Positions 1 to 8,804 of a stretch of DNA of 64,000 bases are shown piece by piece. Origin of the DNA: an uncultured Lentisphaerota bacterium (GTDB lineage: Bacteria > Verrucomicrobiota > Kiritimatiellia > CAIQIC01); contig CAITZM010000101.1 of the NCBI GenBank assembly GCA_903896925.1, forward strand, positions 1 to 64,000, written 5' to 3'. The position numbers and the translations under genes are program-made. Position 1 is the first letter of the stretch. Each line of letters opens with the position of its first letter. The notes below the pieces were generated by a model. It searched no databases, was not told where the DNA came from, and saw only the letters and a list, made by a program, of their open reading frames with translations.

Positions 1-1
1 G

Positions 2-796
2 CAGTCGCTGGTGAACCAGCCCTGGCAAGCGGTTCGCCCGGGCGTGCAGGTCAAACTGCTGCCGCAGGAGCAAGAGGTGTATGTCCTGGCCGAGAGTCGG
101 GATCGGATCGGCAAGGAACGCGCGATGCGCCGTCGGCAACTCAAGCAACTGTGGCACCGGCTGTACCAACTGCAAGGCATGAAACTGTCACGCGATCAAC
201 TGCACCTGAAGTTGGGCGCGGCCCAGCAACAGTCGCCTTCGGCCTACCGGTTGGTGGATATCCAGGTGACGGATGCCGGGTTGCTTTTCCAGTTGCGCAA
301 AGAACGCCTCCGGGAGGTCTGTCGCCGCGAAGGCCGCTATCTGTTGCGTACCAATCTGACCGATCAAGACCCCGCCCGACTCTGGCAGATGTATATCCAA
401 CTGGTGCAGGTTGAGGAAGCGTTCCGCACGCTCAAAGGCGACTTGGCCGTGCGCCCGATCTACCATCAGCGCGGCGACCGGGTCGAAGCGCACATCTTCG
501 TAGCCTTTCTGGCGTACAGCCTGCACGTCACCCTGGCCCAACGGCTCAAGGCCCACGCACCCGGCCTGACCCCGCGCTCCGTCTTGGAACAGATGATGGC
601 TATGCAAATGCTCGACGTGCGGGTGCCTACCACCGATGGGCGCTGGTTGCACCTGTGTCGGTACACGCAACCGGACAAACTCCAGCAGCTGTTGCTGGCC
701 CAATTGCACCTGACCTTGCCCGACCAAGCACCTCCGGTTATCACCCAGGAGAAGGTCCGTCAACAAGGCGCGTGTAGTGAAGACCTAAAAAGTTGA
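2..796 (+). CDS. IS transposase, C-terminal part (cut by left edge)
   Basis: The frame is open to the left edge of the window, so the true start lies outside; a GTG at 11 is only an internal codon. The roughly 264 visible residues look like the end of a DDE transposase of the IS4/IS1634 type. The clearest mark is a block near residues 140-150 reading VEEAFRTLKGDLAVRPIYH, where the acidic residue followed by R and K fits the last catalytic residue of the E box (Y-R-E-K like signature). The two other acidic residues would lie upstream, off the window. The protein would cut and join the ends of its own IS element. I cannot see a right terminal inverted repeat with confidence because the left end is missing. 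Family assignment is moderate; transposase identity is fairly sure. Confidence 0.75.
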   Translation, partial: QSLVNQPWQAVRPGVQVKLLPQEQEVYVLAESRDRIGKERAMRRRQLKQLWHRLYQLQGMKLSRDQLHLKLGAAQQQSPSAYRLVDIQVTDAGLLFQLRKERLREVCRREGRYLLRTNLTDQDPARLWQMYIQLVQVEEAFRTLKGDLAVRPIYHQRGDRVEAHIFVAFLAYSLHVTLAQRLKAHAPGLTPRSVLEQMMAMQMLDVRVPTTDGRWLHLCRYTQPDKLQQLLLAQLHLTLPDQAPPVITQEKVRQQGACSEDLKS

Positions 797-852
797 AGGC
801 CGAGTTATCAAGCACTTACAAAACCTCTACCCCTCCAGTTGCGAAAGTCGGG

Positions 853-1647
853 TTAATGCGTGTTCCGGCGGGCGGGCGCGCCGGCGAGGGCGAGCTTGCG
901 GAAGTGACGGCGATAGGCCAGCGGGGTCGAGCCGATGAGCGACCGAAACGCGCGCGTGAAGGCGCTCTGGTCATAGAAGCCGCAGTCGAGCGCGATGGCG
1001 CCGGCGGTCTGGTCGGTGGCGATCAGCGCCTGGCAGGCGGCGTGCAGGCGCTGGCGCACCAGGTAGCGCATCGGGGGCTCGCCCAGCAGCTGCTCGAACT
1101 GCCGCACGAACTGGCTCTCCGACCAATGGACGAGGCCGGCGAGCTGGCCGGTCGTGACCGGCTCCCGGTAGTGGCTGTGCAGATGGCGCAGGGCGGGCTC
1201 CAGGCGGGCGAAGGGCTGCAGGACGCCGTAGACCTCGTGCAGCTCGTACATGGCCCCGGCCAGGCCGCACACGCGTCCAGCCCTGTCGCACAGCGGCATC
1301 TTGGTGACCAGCCACCAGCGCAGCGGCCCGGCGATGTCCGGCACCATCTGGATATAGCGCGCCTGGGTGCGGCCCGTGCGCATCACGCGGAGGTCCTCCT
1401 CGATGAACACCGCCGCCACCTCCGGCGGGCGGAAATCGAAATCCGTCTTGCCGAGCACCTCCCACTCGTGCTGGCAGCCGAGGATCTGCAGCAGCCGCGC
1501 GTTGACCCGCACAAAACGGCTGGCCTCGTCCTTGGCGAAAAAAGCCACACTCGGCAGCGCCTCGAACAGCCGGGCCAGCTGCACGCCGCCCCCGATCCGC
1601 CGGAGGAAGCGCTGCTGGAACTGCACGGCCTGCTGTTTGGAGTCCAT
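853..1647 (-). CDS. PAS-domain AraC family transcriptional regulator
   Basis: This 264-residue protein has an N-terminal PAS-like sensor (about residues 25-140, with KTDFDFRPPEVA and a following WWLVTKMPL strand region) and a C-terminal AraC/XylS double helix-turn-helix (about 160-255). The second helix-turn-helix shows the typical AIALDCGFYDQSAFTRAFR pattern followed by G-TPLAYRR. It should bind DNA and respond to a small ligand or cofactor held by the PAS fold. I chose the ATG at 1647 (MDSKQQAV); a longer frame begins with TTG at 1683. No strong ribosome binding site is visible. It is divergent from the Gfo/Idh/MocA operon starting at 1739, so it is a natural candidate for the local regulator, which is inference. 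An AT-rich palindrome sits directly ahead of its start. Confidence 0.9.
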   Translation of the reverse strand: MDSKQQAVQFQQRFLRRIGGGVQLARLFEALPSVAFFAKDEASRFVRVNARLLQILGCQHEWEVLGKTDFDFRPPEVAAVFIEEDLRVMRTGRTQARYIQMVPDIAGPLRWWLVTKMPLCDRAGRVCGLAGAMYELHEVYGVLQPFARLEPALRHLHSHYREPVTTGQLAGLVHWSESQFVRQFEQLLGEPPMRYLVRQRLHAACQALIATDQTAGAIALDCGFYDQSAFTRAFRSLIGSTPLAYRRHFRKLALAGAPARRNTH

Positions 1648-1652
1648 GCGGG

Positions 1653-1668
1653 AATAATACAAATTATT
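1653..1668. promoter_or_regulatory. AT-rich palindrome, candidate operator
   Basis: AATAAT and ATTATT form perfect 6-bp arms around ACAA. The site lies in the 91-bp gap between the regulator start at 1647 and the operon start at 1739, in otherwise GC-rich DNA. The position suits autoregulation or control of both directions; function is inferred. Confidence 0.4.
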
Positions 1669-1738
1669 GCCGGTATCCGCCAAGCATTTCGGCGCCCGGC
1701 CCGTTAGCCTGCCGCACGATCACAGCGGAGAAACAACC

Positions 1739-3175
1739 ATGACCAACAAGCCGTCCGCGAAGCCAGCCGCCCGCACCGCCGCGGGTCTTTCCCGGCGCGA
1801 ATTCCTGGGCAAGACCGCCGCTACCATCGGACTGTTCACCATCGTGCCGCGCCACGTGCTCGGCGGGCCGGGCCATGTCGCGCCCAGCGCGAAGACCACG
1901 CTCGCCTGCATCGGCTGCGGCGGGCAGGGCTCGCAAAACATGATGGCCTTCCTCGATTTCCCGGAGATGCAGGTTGTCGCGGTCTGCGATGTGGACCGCG
2001 AAAGCGCCGGTTTCCTTTCGTGGAACTGGAAGCAGGGCAAGGAGGGCAAGGCGTGTGGTCGCGAGCCGGCGAAGCGCGCCGTGGAAGAATTTTACGGGAA
2101 GCAACAGCCCTCCGGCCAGTATCGCGGTTGCAAGACCTACGTCGACTACCGCGAGCTCCTGGCGAAGGAGGACGTGGATGCGGTCATGGTCGCCACGCCG
2201 GACCACGCGCACGCGGTCATCACCATGGCGGCGCTGAAGCAGAAGAAACACGTCTATTGCGAAAAGCCGCTGACCTGGTCGGTGGCGGAGGCGCGGGCGG
2301 TCGCGGAGGAAGCGAAACGGGCGGGCGTGGCGACGCAATTGGGCAACCATGGCCAGGCCAGCGAAGAGGATCGCGTGGTGCGCGAGCTGATCCTGGCCGG
2401 CGCCATCGGGCAGGTGCACGAAGTCCAGGTCGCCATTGGGCCCCGCTTCTGGCATTACCCGGCACTCCAGGACCGCCCCGCGGATACGCCGCCGGTACCG
2501 GCGGGTTTGGACTGGAATCTCTGGCTGGGCCCCGCCGCGGAACGGCCCTATCACCCCGAGTATCATCCGTGGACCTGGCGGAACTGGTGGGACTTCGGCA
2601 CCGGCCAGCTCGGCGATCTCGGCTGCCATAAATTGTCCACCATTTTCAAGGCGCTGGACCTGCGGCATCCGACCAGCGTCGAGGCCAGCTCGACGAAGAT
2701 GTTCCCGGAGGTCTATCCGCTGGGCGTGATCGCGCGGTTTGAGTTTCCTGCGCGCGGCGACCGGCCGCCGGTGAAGCTGAACTGGTATGACGGCGGGTTG
2801 CTGCCGGCGCTGCCGGAAGAGATGCAGCCCTGTAGCCGGGGCTACGAGACCATCTTCATCGGCGAAAAGGGCAAGATCTACGGCAACCGGATCATCCCCG
2901 AGGAAAAACGTAAAGCGTTCGGCAAGCCGCCCAAGACACTGCCGCGCTCGCCGGGCCACTACAAGGAGTTCGTCCTCGCCTGCCGCGGCGGCCCGACGCC
3001 GGGGGCGAATTTTGTCGACCACGCTGGCATCCTCACCGAGACCTGCCTGCTGGGCAACGTCGCGTTGCGAGCGGGCAAAAAACTGTTCTGGGACGGCCCG
3101 AGCATGAAGGTCTCCAACGACGAGGCGGCGAACAAGCTGCTACATCGCGAATACCGGCAGGGCTGGACGATATAA
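1739..3175 (+). CDS. Tat-exported Gfo/Idh/MocA family oxidoreductase
   Basis: This 478-residue protein begins with a twin-arginine signal (SRREFLGKTAA near residues 20-30), followed by a Rossmann NAD(P)-binding domain (ACIGCGGQGSQN) and the family motif CEKPLTW after VYC, in which Lys is the usual catalytic residue. The C-terminal alpha/beta domain carries the family's WNLWLGPA and GDLGCHK segments, the latter holding the usual catalytic His. The start is the ATG at 1739, preceded by GGAG at a good distance; an upstream in-frame start at 1667 would bury the Tat signal. Such enzymes oxidise sugars or sugar alcohols with tightly bound NAD(P) and here would act in the periplasm. It is first in an operon with two TIM-barrel proteins and a hydrolase. 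Substrate is unknown. Confidence 0.92.
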   Translation: MTNKPSAKPAARTAAGLSRREFLGKTAATIGLFTIVPRHVLGGPGHVAPSAKTTLACIGCGGQGSQNMMAFLDFPEMQVVAVCDVDRESAGFLSWNWKQGKEGKACGREPAKRAVEEFYGKQQPSGQYRGCKTYVDYRELLAKEDVDAVMVATPDHAHAVITMAALKQKKHVYCEKPLTWSVAEARAVAEEAKRAGVATQLGNHGQASEEDRVVRELILAGAIGQVHEVQVAIGPRFWHYPALQDRPADTPPVPAGLDWNLWLGPAAERPYHPEYHPWTWRNWWDFGTGQLGDLGCHKLSTIFKALDLRHPTSVEASSTKMFPEVYPLGVIARFEFPARGDRPPVKLNWYDGGLLPALPEEMQPCSRGYETIFIGEKGKIYGNRIIPEEKRKAFGKPPKTLPRSPGHYKEFVLACRGGPTPGANFVDHAGILTETCLLGNVALRAGKKLFWDGPSMKVSNDEAANKLLHREYRQGWTI

Positions 3176-3186
3176 GGAGCAAGCAT

Positions 3187-4158
3187 ATGAATCAGGGCAT
3201 TTCACGGCGGCAGCTATTTCGCACCACGGCACAGGCGGCGGTGGCATGCGGGCTGGGCTCGGCGGCCCCGGCGACCGCGCGCGCGGCGGCGGACAAGCCC
3301 GCGGGCAAAGTGCAGATCGGCATCGCCACCACCGGCTTCACCACGCTCACCAACGCGGAACTCGCGAAAGAGCTGGCCGGCGCGGGCATCCGCGTCGTCC
3401 AGCTGTTCCTCACGCAGACCGACAGCAAGTTCTGGAAGTACAACCAGCGCGCGGATGTCTCCAGCATGACGCCGGAGCGCTGCAAGACCATCGCCGCCAC
3501 CTACCGCGACGCCGGCCTCAGCATCCACAGCATCGGCGTCTACTCGAACATGATCCATCCCGACGAGGCCGAGCGCAAAGCCAACCTCGCCTACTTCGAG
3601 GACATGATGAAGATCGGCGCGCACATGGGCGTGCACTCGTTCATCACCGAGGCCGGCCATTATTACGACGACAAGGTGCCCGCGCCGCACGTCCCGCTGG
3701 AATTCCAGGACGCGGTCTGGCCCAAGATGATCGCCACGGCCAGGCAGCTCGACGCCCTCGCCGCGCAGCACGGCGCCACGGTGCTGTTCGAGCCGTTCTA
3801 CCGCGGCTTCCTGGCGAGCGCGAAGCGGCTGCGGATGTTCCTGGAGGAAGTGAACTCACCCCGCATCCGCGCGCTGCTCGACGCGGCGAACCTGATCGAG
3901 GTGAACGACGTCGACGAGATGTTCCAGCAGCTCACGCCCTGGATCGACTGCATCCACGCCAAGGACCGCAAGCTCCACACCGACCGCGGCGTCGCCGCCG
4001 GCAAGGGTGATCTCGACTACCGCCGGTTCGTCACGCTCGCCGCGCAGCGCACGCCAAACGCGCCGCTGGTGCTCGAGTACGTGGGCGCGGCGGATTACCG
4101 CGCGGCGCTGGACCACCTGCGCAACGTCCTGCGCGAGGCCGGCATCGAAGCAACCTGA
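3187..4158 (+). CDS. exported sugar phosphate isomerase/epimerase-like TIM barrel
   Basis: The 323-residue product has a twin-arginine motif at the start (SRRQLFRTTAQAA) and then an AP-endonuclease-2/xylose-isomerase-like TIM barrel. Visible barrel features are the VQLFLTQ strand, the metal-binding type segments ITEAGHYY, VLFEPFYRG, LLDAANLIE, CIHAKDRKL and PLVLEYVG, which supply the Glu, Asp and His residues used for a divalent metal in this fold. The start follows the previous stop by 11 bases with AAGGAG close by, so translation is probably coupled. Members of this family isomerise, epimerise, or perform lyase steps on keto sugars. Together with the preceding oxidoreductase it suggests oxidation then rearrangement of a sugar outside the cytoplasm. 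The exact reaction is not readable. Confidence 0.88.
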   Translation: MNQGISRRQLFRTTAQAAVACGLGSAAPATARAAADKPAGKVQIGIATTGFTTLTNAELAKELAGAGIRVVQLFLTQTDSKFWKYNQRADVSSMTPERCKTIAATYRDAGLSIHSIGVYSNMIHPDEAERKANLAYFEDMMKIGAHMGVHSFITEAGHYYDDKVPAPHVPLEFQDAVWPKMIATARQLDALAAQHGATVLFEPFYRGFLASAKRLRMFLEEVNSPRIRALLDAANLIEVNDVDEMFQQLTPWIDCIHAKDRKLHTDRGVAAGKGDLDYRRFVTLAAQRTPNAPLVLEYVGAADYRAALDHLRNVLREAGIEAT

Positions 4159-4184
4159 TGATGGGTATCCAAGGAAACGAACAT

Positions 4185-5006
4185 ATGAAAAAACCTGCGA
4201 TTCGATTTGGCGGCGAAGTTTACACGTGGTTCATGAAGGAGAATGGCCGCGCCCATGCGAACCAGCTCGACCACATGATCGAGATTGTGGCGCAAGCCGG
4301 CTTCCACGGCATCGAGCCGATCCATGGGTGGATGGGCGAACTCGCCGACCCGGTGCGGTTGGCGGAGCGCCTCACGCAGCAGCGCGTCGAGCTGGCGGCC
4401 ATCGCGCTCGCGCTCGACTGGAACGGCCCCGAGGAAACCGCCGCCGAGCGGCACGAGGCCGATAAGTGCATCGACCTGCTCGCGCGTTTTCCCGGCGCGA
4501 TGCTGTGCATGGTCCAGAAGCCCGCCGGCCGCTTCGACGTGGCCGAGCGGCACAAGCGGCTGCTGAAGCATCTCAACGCCGTCGCCCGCCGCGCGCATGA
4601 CCGCGGCGTACCGAGCACCTTCCACCCCAACTCGCCGCACTCCTCGATCGCGCGCACCCGCGAGGATTACACGGTCCTCCTGAACGGCCTCGACCGCAGC
4701 GTCACCGGCTGGACGCCCGACGTCGGCCACATGATCAACGCCGGCATGGATCCGCTGGCGGTGATGCAGGAGTACGCGCCGCTGATCAACCTCGTCCACT
4801 ACAAGGACTGGGATGGCGCGCCGGAGTTCGCGCTGATGGGCACGGGCAAGGTGGACTTTGTCGGCATCACGCAGTGGCTGCGCGCGCAAAACTTCTCCGG
4901 CTGGATCCTGTGCGAGGACGAGGCGCCCGCCGCGGTGGATAACCCCGACAGCGTGACGCTGCACGACGGCAAGTGGGTGCGCGAGAACCTGCTGCCGCTG
5001 CTTTGA
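4185..5006 (+). CDS. sugar phosphate isomerase/epimerase-like TIM barrel (cytoplasmic)
   Basis: This 273-residue protein is a second xylose-isomerase-like TIM barrel but has no export signal. Typical metal-ligand segments are STFHPNSPHSS, GWTPDVGHMINAG, LVHYKDWDG and GWILCEDEAP. The ATG at 4185 is preferred because AAGGAA lies eight bases upstream; an in-frame ATG at 4158 overlaps the previous stop. It is the third gene of the operon and probably completes, inside the cell, a pathway begun by the two exported proteins. It shares fold but little direct sequence with its neighbour at 3187. Substrate unknown. Confidence 0.88.
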   Translation: MKKPAIRFGGEVYTWFMKENGRAHANQLDHMIEIVAQAGFHGIEPIHGWMGELADPVRLAERLTQQRVELAAIALALDWNGPEETAAERHEADKCIDLLARFPGAMLCMVQKPAGRFDVAERHKRLLKHLNAVARRAHDRGVPSTFHPNSPHSSIARTREDYTVLLNGLDRSVTGWTPDVGHMINAGMDPLAVMQEYAPLINLVHYKDWDGAPEFALMGTGKVDFVGITQWLRAQNFSGWILCEDEAPAAVDNPDSVTLHDGKWVRENLLPLL

Positions 5007-5022
5007 GAAGGAGAGGACCACC

Positions 5023-5826
5023 ATGCCCTTCGTCAAGACCAACGGCATCCGGATGTACTACGAGGAGCGCGGCGCGGGCGAACCGCTCGTGCTGATCATG
5101 GGCATCACCGCGCCCGGCTCGGCCTGGGAACAACACGCGGCCTGCTGGCAGGAAAACTTCCGCTGCATCCTGGCCGACAACCGCGGTGTCGGCCGCAGCG
5201 GCAAGCCCGCCGGCCCCTACACGAGCGCGCAGATGGCCGACGACTATGCCGGCCTGCTGGACGCGCTCGGCATCGCCCAGGCGCGCGTCGTCGGCTGCTC
5301 GATGGGCAGCATCATCGCCCAGCAGCTCGCCCTGCGGCATCTGAAAAAAGTGCGGAGCCTTGTGCTCATGTGCCCGTGGGCGCGCTGCGACCCTTATGCG
5401 CGCGGCATCTTCGAACACCTTGTCGCCGTCAAGCAGCACCAGCCCCCCGCCGGGTTCGTACGCTTCCTGCAACTGCTGATTTATTCCAAAGGCTCGTGGG
5501 ACAACCCGGCGTGGCAGCGCGAGTTTCTCGCCACGCGGCGGCAGGCCGAAGCGGATCCGCAGCCGCAGCCGTACGCCGCCCTGAAGGCGCAGGCGGCCGC
5601 CTGCATGACGCACGACGTCTTCGCGCAGCTCAAGCGGATCAAGTGCCCCGCGCTGGTCATCGGCGGGCGCAACGACCTGTTCACGCCGCCATGGATGGCG
5701 CAGGAGGTCGCGAGCCAGATCCCCCGCAGCGAACTGCATCTCTACCCCGGCGCCGGCCATGTCTTCCACTGGGAACGCCTCGCCGACTTCAACCCGCGCG
5801 TCCGCAAGTGGCTCCTCGCGCACTGA
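5023..5826 (+). CDS. alpha/beta hydrolase
   Basis: A 267-residue single-domain alpha/beta hydrolase. The nucleophile elbow is GCSMGS with Ser93, the acid is probably Asp218 in GGRNDLFTP, and the base is His246 in GAGHVFHWE, giving a complete triad. The oxyanion region is LIMGITAPG and the family DNRGVGRSGKP motif is present. It starts 16 bases after the preceding stop with GAGAAGGAGAGG as ribosome binding site, so it is in the same operon. No signal peptide is seen. It resembles 3-oxoadipate enol-lactonase-like hydrolases, and a lactonase or esterase role on an oxidised sugar would fit the operon, but that is inference. Confidence 0.9.
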   Translation: MPFVKTNGIRMYYEERGAGEPLVLIMGITAPGSAWEQHAACWQENFRCILADNRGVGRSGKPAGPYTSAQMADDYAGLLDALGIAQARVVGCSMGSIIAQQLALRHLKKVRSLVLMCPWARCDPYARGIFEHLVAVKQHQPPAGFVRFLQLLIYSKGSWDNPAWQREFLATRRQAEADPQPQPYAALKAQAAACMTHDVFAQLKRIKCPALVIGGRNDLFTPPWMAQEVASQIPRSELHLYPGAGHVFHWERLADFNPRVRKWLLAH

Positions 5827-6128
5827 CGGCTTGGTAGGAACGCCGCGGCGCGACGTCCGCCAGACAACCCAACAAAAGCATTTCTTGGGCGGAAGTGTGT
5901 GTCCGGCTGGGGAGCGGACGGCGCGGCGCGCCGTCCCTACCCAAATTTCCCAAGCCTTGTCCCAAGGCACCGGAATCGCCGATCCCGGCAACAATCAAAC
6001 AACGTGCCAGCCTGCTGTAGCCGGGGTCTGCGACCCCGGCGGCAGAGGCTTTTGGCTTGTCCGCGGCGGGGCGCGGCGATAGGTTGCGCGCGCTGCCCGG
6101 TGTGCGGCAGCGGCGAAAGGAATTCGAT
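5827..6128. other. gene-free spacer with three palindromes
   Basis: No gene is supported here. It holds an imperfect palindrome at 5838-5859, a perfect 21-bp palindrome at 5916-5936 followed by CTAC (the same sequence recurs inverted at 8938-8958), and a hairpin at 6020-6040 with arms GCCGGGGTC/GACCCCGGC, preceded by GTA. The ribosome binding site AAGGA for the next gene lies at the right end. Confidence 0.7.
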
Positions 6129-8804
6129 ATGCGTTTGCTCAAGCTTCTGTTCACGGCGGGCCTGATGCTGGCGGCTGCTTCCACGGGACGGGCGGCCACC
6201 CTCTACCTCGAGGCCGAGCGGTTCGACGACGTGGGCGGCTGGACCATCGACGCGCAGTTCCGCCTGTTGATGGGCTCGACCTACCTGCTCGCCGCGGGGA
6301 CCGGCGTGCCGGTCGCCGACGCGACGACCAAGGTCGCGATCCCGGAGACGGGCGAGTATTACCTCTGGGTCCGCTGCAAGGACTGGGACAAGACCTCGCC
6401 GGGCACCTTCCAGGTGCTGATCAACGACAAGCCGGACGCGACGACGTTCGGCGAGCAGAGGCAGGGCTGGCGCTGGGTCAAGGGCGGGGCGTTCGCCCTG
6501 TCGCAAGGCCCGGCGACGATCAAGCTGCACGACCTGACGGGTTACTACGGACGCTGCGATGCGCTGCTCCTTTCCACCGACAAGGACCTCACGCCTCCGG
6601 ACAGCGTCGAGGGCACCGCGGCCCTGAGGGAGAGCCTCCTCGGCAAGCAGACACCGGAGCCGCTGGCGTTTGACTTCGTGGTTGTCGGCGCCGGCTACGG
6701 CGGCATCGGGGCGGCGGTCCAGGCGGCGCGGCTCGGCCTGAAGACGGCGCTGCTCCAGAACCGGCCGTGCCTCGGCGGCAACGCGAGCCGGGAGATCAAC
6801 GTCGGTCCGGGTGGCGCGTGCCCGCACACCAGCCGCTTCCGCGAAACCGGCATCTGCGAGGAGATCGCCGAGGGCCGCTTCCGCACCGGCTCGGATGACT
6901 GGAGCGACGCGATCGACCTGATGATCAAGGGTACGCCGAACCTGACGGTCTACCTGAACACCGAGGGCACGCGCGCGGTGATGGACGGGACGAACCACAT
7001 CGCCGCGGTCGAGGCCGAGCAGGTCGTCACGGGCAAACGGTATCTCTTCAGCGCACCGCTGTTCGCCGACTGCACGGGCGACGGCCACCTCGCCTTCACG
7101 GCGGGCGCGGCCTTCCGCGTCGGGCAGGAGGCGCGCAGCGAGTTCGACGAGAGCCTCGCACCGGAGAAGGCGAACAAGAACACGATGGGCACCTCGATCA
7201 TCCACCACTCGGAATGGATGGAAACGCCACAGCCCTACGTGCCGCCGGCGTTCGCGCACAAGTTCAGCGCGGAGGATTTCACGACGCGCAAGCTGAACAT
7301 GGTGCAGGGCACGTGGTGGATCGAGTACGGCGGCATGGTCGACACGATCCAGGACGCCGAGGAAATCCGCGACGAGCTGCTGCGGGTGATCTACGGCGCG
7401 TTCGACTGGGCGAAGAACTACGACCCCGTGAACCGCGAGAAGAACGCAAACTACAAGCTGTCGCCGGTGCCCACCGTCGGCGGCAAGCGCGAGTCGCGGC
7501 GGTTTTTCGGCGACTACGTGCTCAAACAGCAGGACCTGCAGGCGGCGCCGCTGTTCCCCGACCGCGTGGCGTTCGGCGGCTGGCCGATCGACCTGCACCC
7601 CTCGCCGGGCATCTACGGCAAGGACGTGCCGCCCGCCATCTTCACCCATTTGAAACAGGTCTATTCCCTCCCCTACCGCTGCCTCTACACCCGCGACGTG
7701 GACAACCTGTTCCTCGCCGGCCGGCACATCAGCCTGACGCATGTCGCGCTCGGCTCGCCGCGCCTGATCCAGACCATCGGCGCGGAAGGCCAGGCCGTCG
7801 GCGCCGCCGCGTGCCTCTGCAAGAAGTACGGCGTGCTGCCGCGCGGCGTGAACCCGGCGCACATCACCGAACTGCAGCAGCTTCTGCTCAAGTGGGACTG
7901 CTACATCCCGGAAGTCGGCAACGCGGATGCCGGCGACCTCTGCCGCGGCGCGAAGATCACCGCCTCCAGCGCGCTGCCCGACGGCTCGCTCGGCTTCTAC
8001 GGCGCCGACCCCAAGCTCGGCAAAGAGGTCGACCTGAAGATCGCGCGGGCGCAGCCGGTCGGCACCTCCAAGAGCGACCTCAAGTCGCTCGCCCTGCACC
8101 TGCGCGCCGACGGCGAGGAACCGGTCGTGGCGCAGTTGAGCGTGCTGGAGGATGGACAGCAGACGCCGGTGGTGGTCAGCGCCAAGGTCAAACCCGGCGC
8201 GACCGCCCGGTGGGTGGACTTCAAGCTGCCCGCGCCGCTCAAGCCGGGGGTCAAATACCTCGCCTGGCTGCCGGCGACGCCGCACCTGTTCTGGCAGCTC
8301 TATGAGCACGCCAACGGCGAGCGCCTGTACGGCAAGGTGGGCGCGTGGACGACCGCCGGCGGCGCCTATGCGTTGCGGCCGCTGGCGACGCCGCGCAAGC
8401 TCGGCAAGACCGCGCCGGAGTGCGCGGTGGATGGCGTGGCCTGGCCGCTCGGCGACGAGTGCCACCAGTGGCGCAGCGATCCCGCGAAAGGTTTGCCGCA
8501 GTGGCTCGAGATCGATTTCGGCAAGCCGCAGAAGCTCAACACCGTCTACCTGACGTTCGACTCGAACATCTTCGGCCGGTTCCCGACCACCCGCGCCGGC
8601 GCCGAGGCGACCGCCCAGAAGTACCGGCTGCTCTACAACACCGACGGCCTGTGGCGCGCCGCGTTCACGGAGGAGGGCAACTGGCGCCGCTTCCGGCGGC
8701 ACAGCTTCGACGAGATCACCACCGACAAGATCCGCCTCGAGATCCAGAAGGCCGAGAACAGCGAAGAGGCCCGCCTCTACCAAATCCGTGCCTACCACGA
8801 ATGA
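6129..8804 (+). CDS. exported FAD-dependent oxidoreductase with lectin-like ends
   Basis: The 891-residue product opens with a Sec signal (MRLLKLLFTAGLMLAAAST). Residues about 25-170 form a beta-rich domain with YYLWVRCKDW, resembling a carbohydrate-binding module. A dinucleotide-binding fold starts near 185 (VVGAGYGGIGAAVQAARLG) and continues with LGGNASREINVG, characteristic of the FAD_oxidored group (PF12831). The final 150 residues (QWLEIDFGKPQKLNTVYLTF) look like an F5/8-type discoidin domain. It would be a secreted or periplasmic flavoenzyme bound to glycans. The start at 6129 has AAGGA upstream; the frame extends to 6057 but without a signal peptide. It lies 300 bases after the sugar operon, so it may have its own promoter. 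Substrate unknown. Confidence 0.88.
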   Translation: MRLLKLLFTAGLMLAAASTGRAATLYLEAERFDDVGGWTIDAQFRLLMGSTYLLAAGTGVPVADATTKVAIPETGEYYLWVRCKDWDKTSPGTFQVLINDKPDATTFGEQRQGWRWVKGGAFALSQGPATIKLHDLTGYYGRCDALLLSTDKDLTPPDSVEGTAALRESLLGKQTPEPLAFDFVVVGAGYGGIGAAVQAARLGLKTALLQNRPCLGGNASREINVGPGGACPHTSRFRETGICEEIAEGRFRTGSDDWSDAIDLMIKGTPNLTVYLNTEGTRAVMDGTNHIAAVEAEQVVTGKRYLFSAPLFADCTGDGHLAFTAGAAFRVGQEARSEFDESLAPEKANKNTMGTSIIHHSEWMETPQPYVPPAFAHKFSAEDFTTRKLNMVQGTWWIEYGGMVDTIQDAEEIRDELLRVIYGAFDWAKNYDPVNREKNANYKLSPVPTVGGKRESRRFFGDYVLKQQDLQAAPLFPDRVAFGGWPIDLHPSPGIYGKDVPPAIFTHLKQVYSLPYRCLYTRDVDNLFLAGRHISLTHVALGSPRLIQTIGAEGQAVGAAACLCKKYGVLPRGVNPAHITELQQLLLKWDCYIPEVGNADAGDLCRGAKITASSALPDGSLGFYGADPKLGKEVDLKIARAQPVGTSKSDLKSLALHLRADGEEPVVAQLSVLEDGQQTPVVVSAKVKPGATARWVDFKLPAPLKPGVKYLAWLPATPHLFWQLYEHANGERLYGKVGAWTTAGGAYALRPLATPRKLGKTAPECAVDGVAWPLGDECHQWRSDPAKGLPQWLEIDFGKPQKLNTVYLTFDSNIFGRFPTTRAGAEATAQKYRLLYNTDGLWRAAFTEEGNWRRFRRHSFDEITTDKIRLEIQKAENSEEARLYQIRAYHE

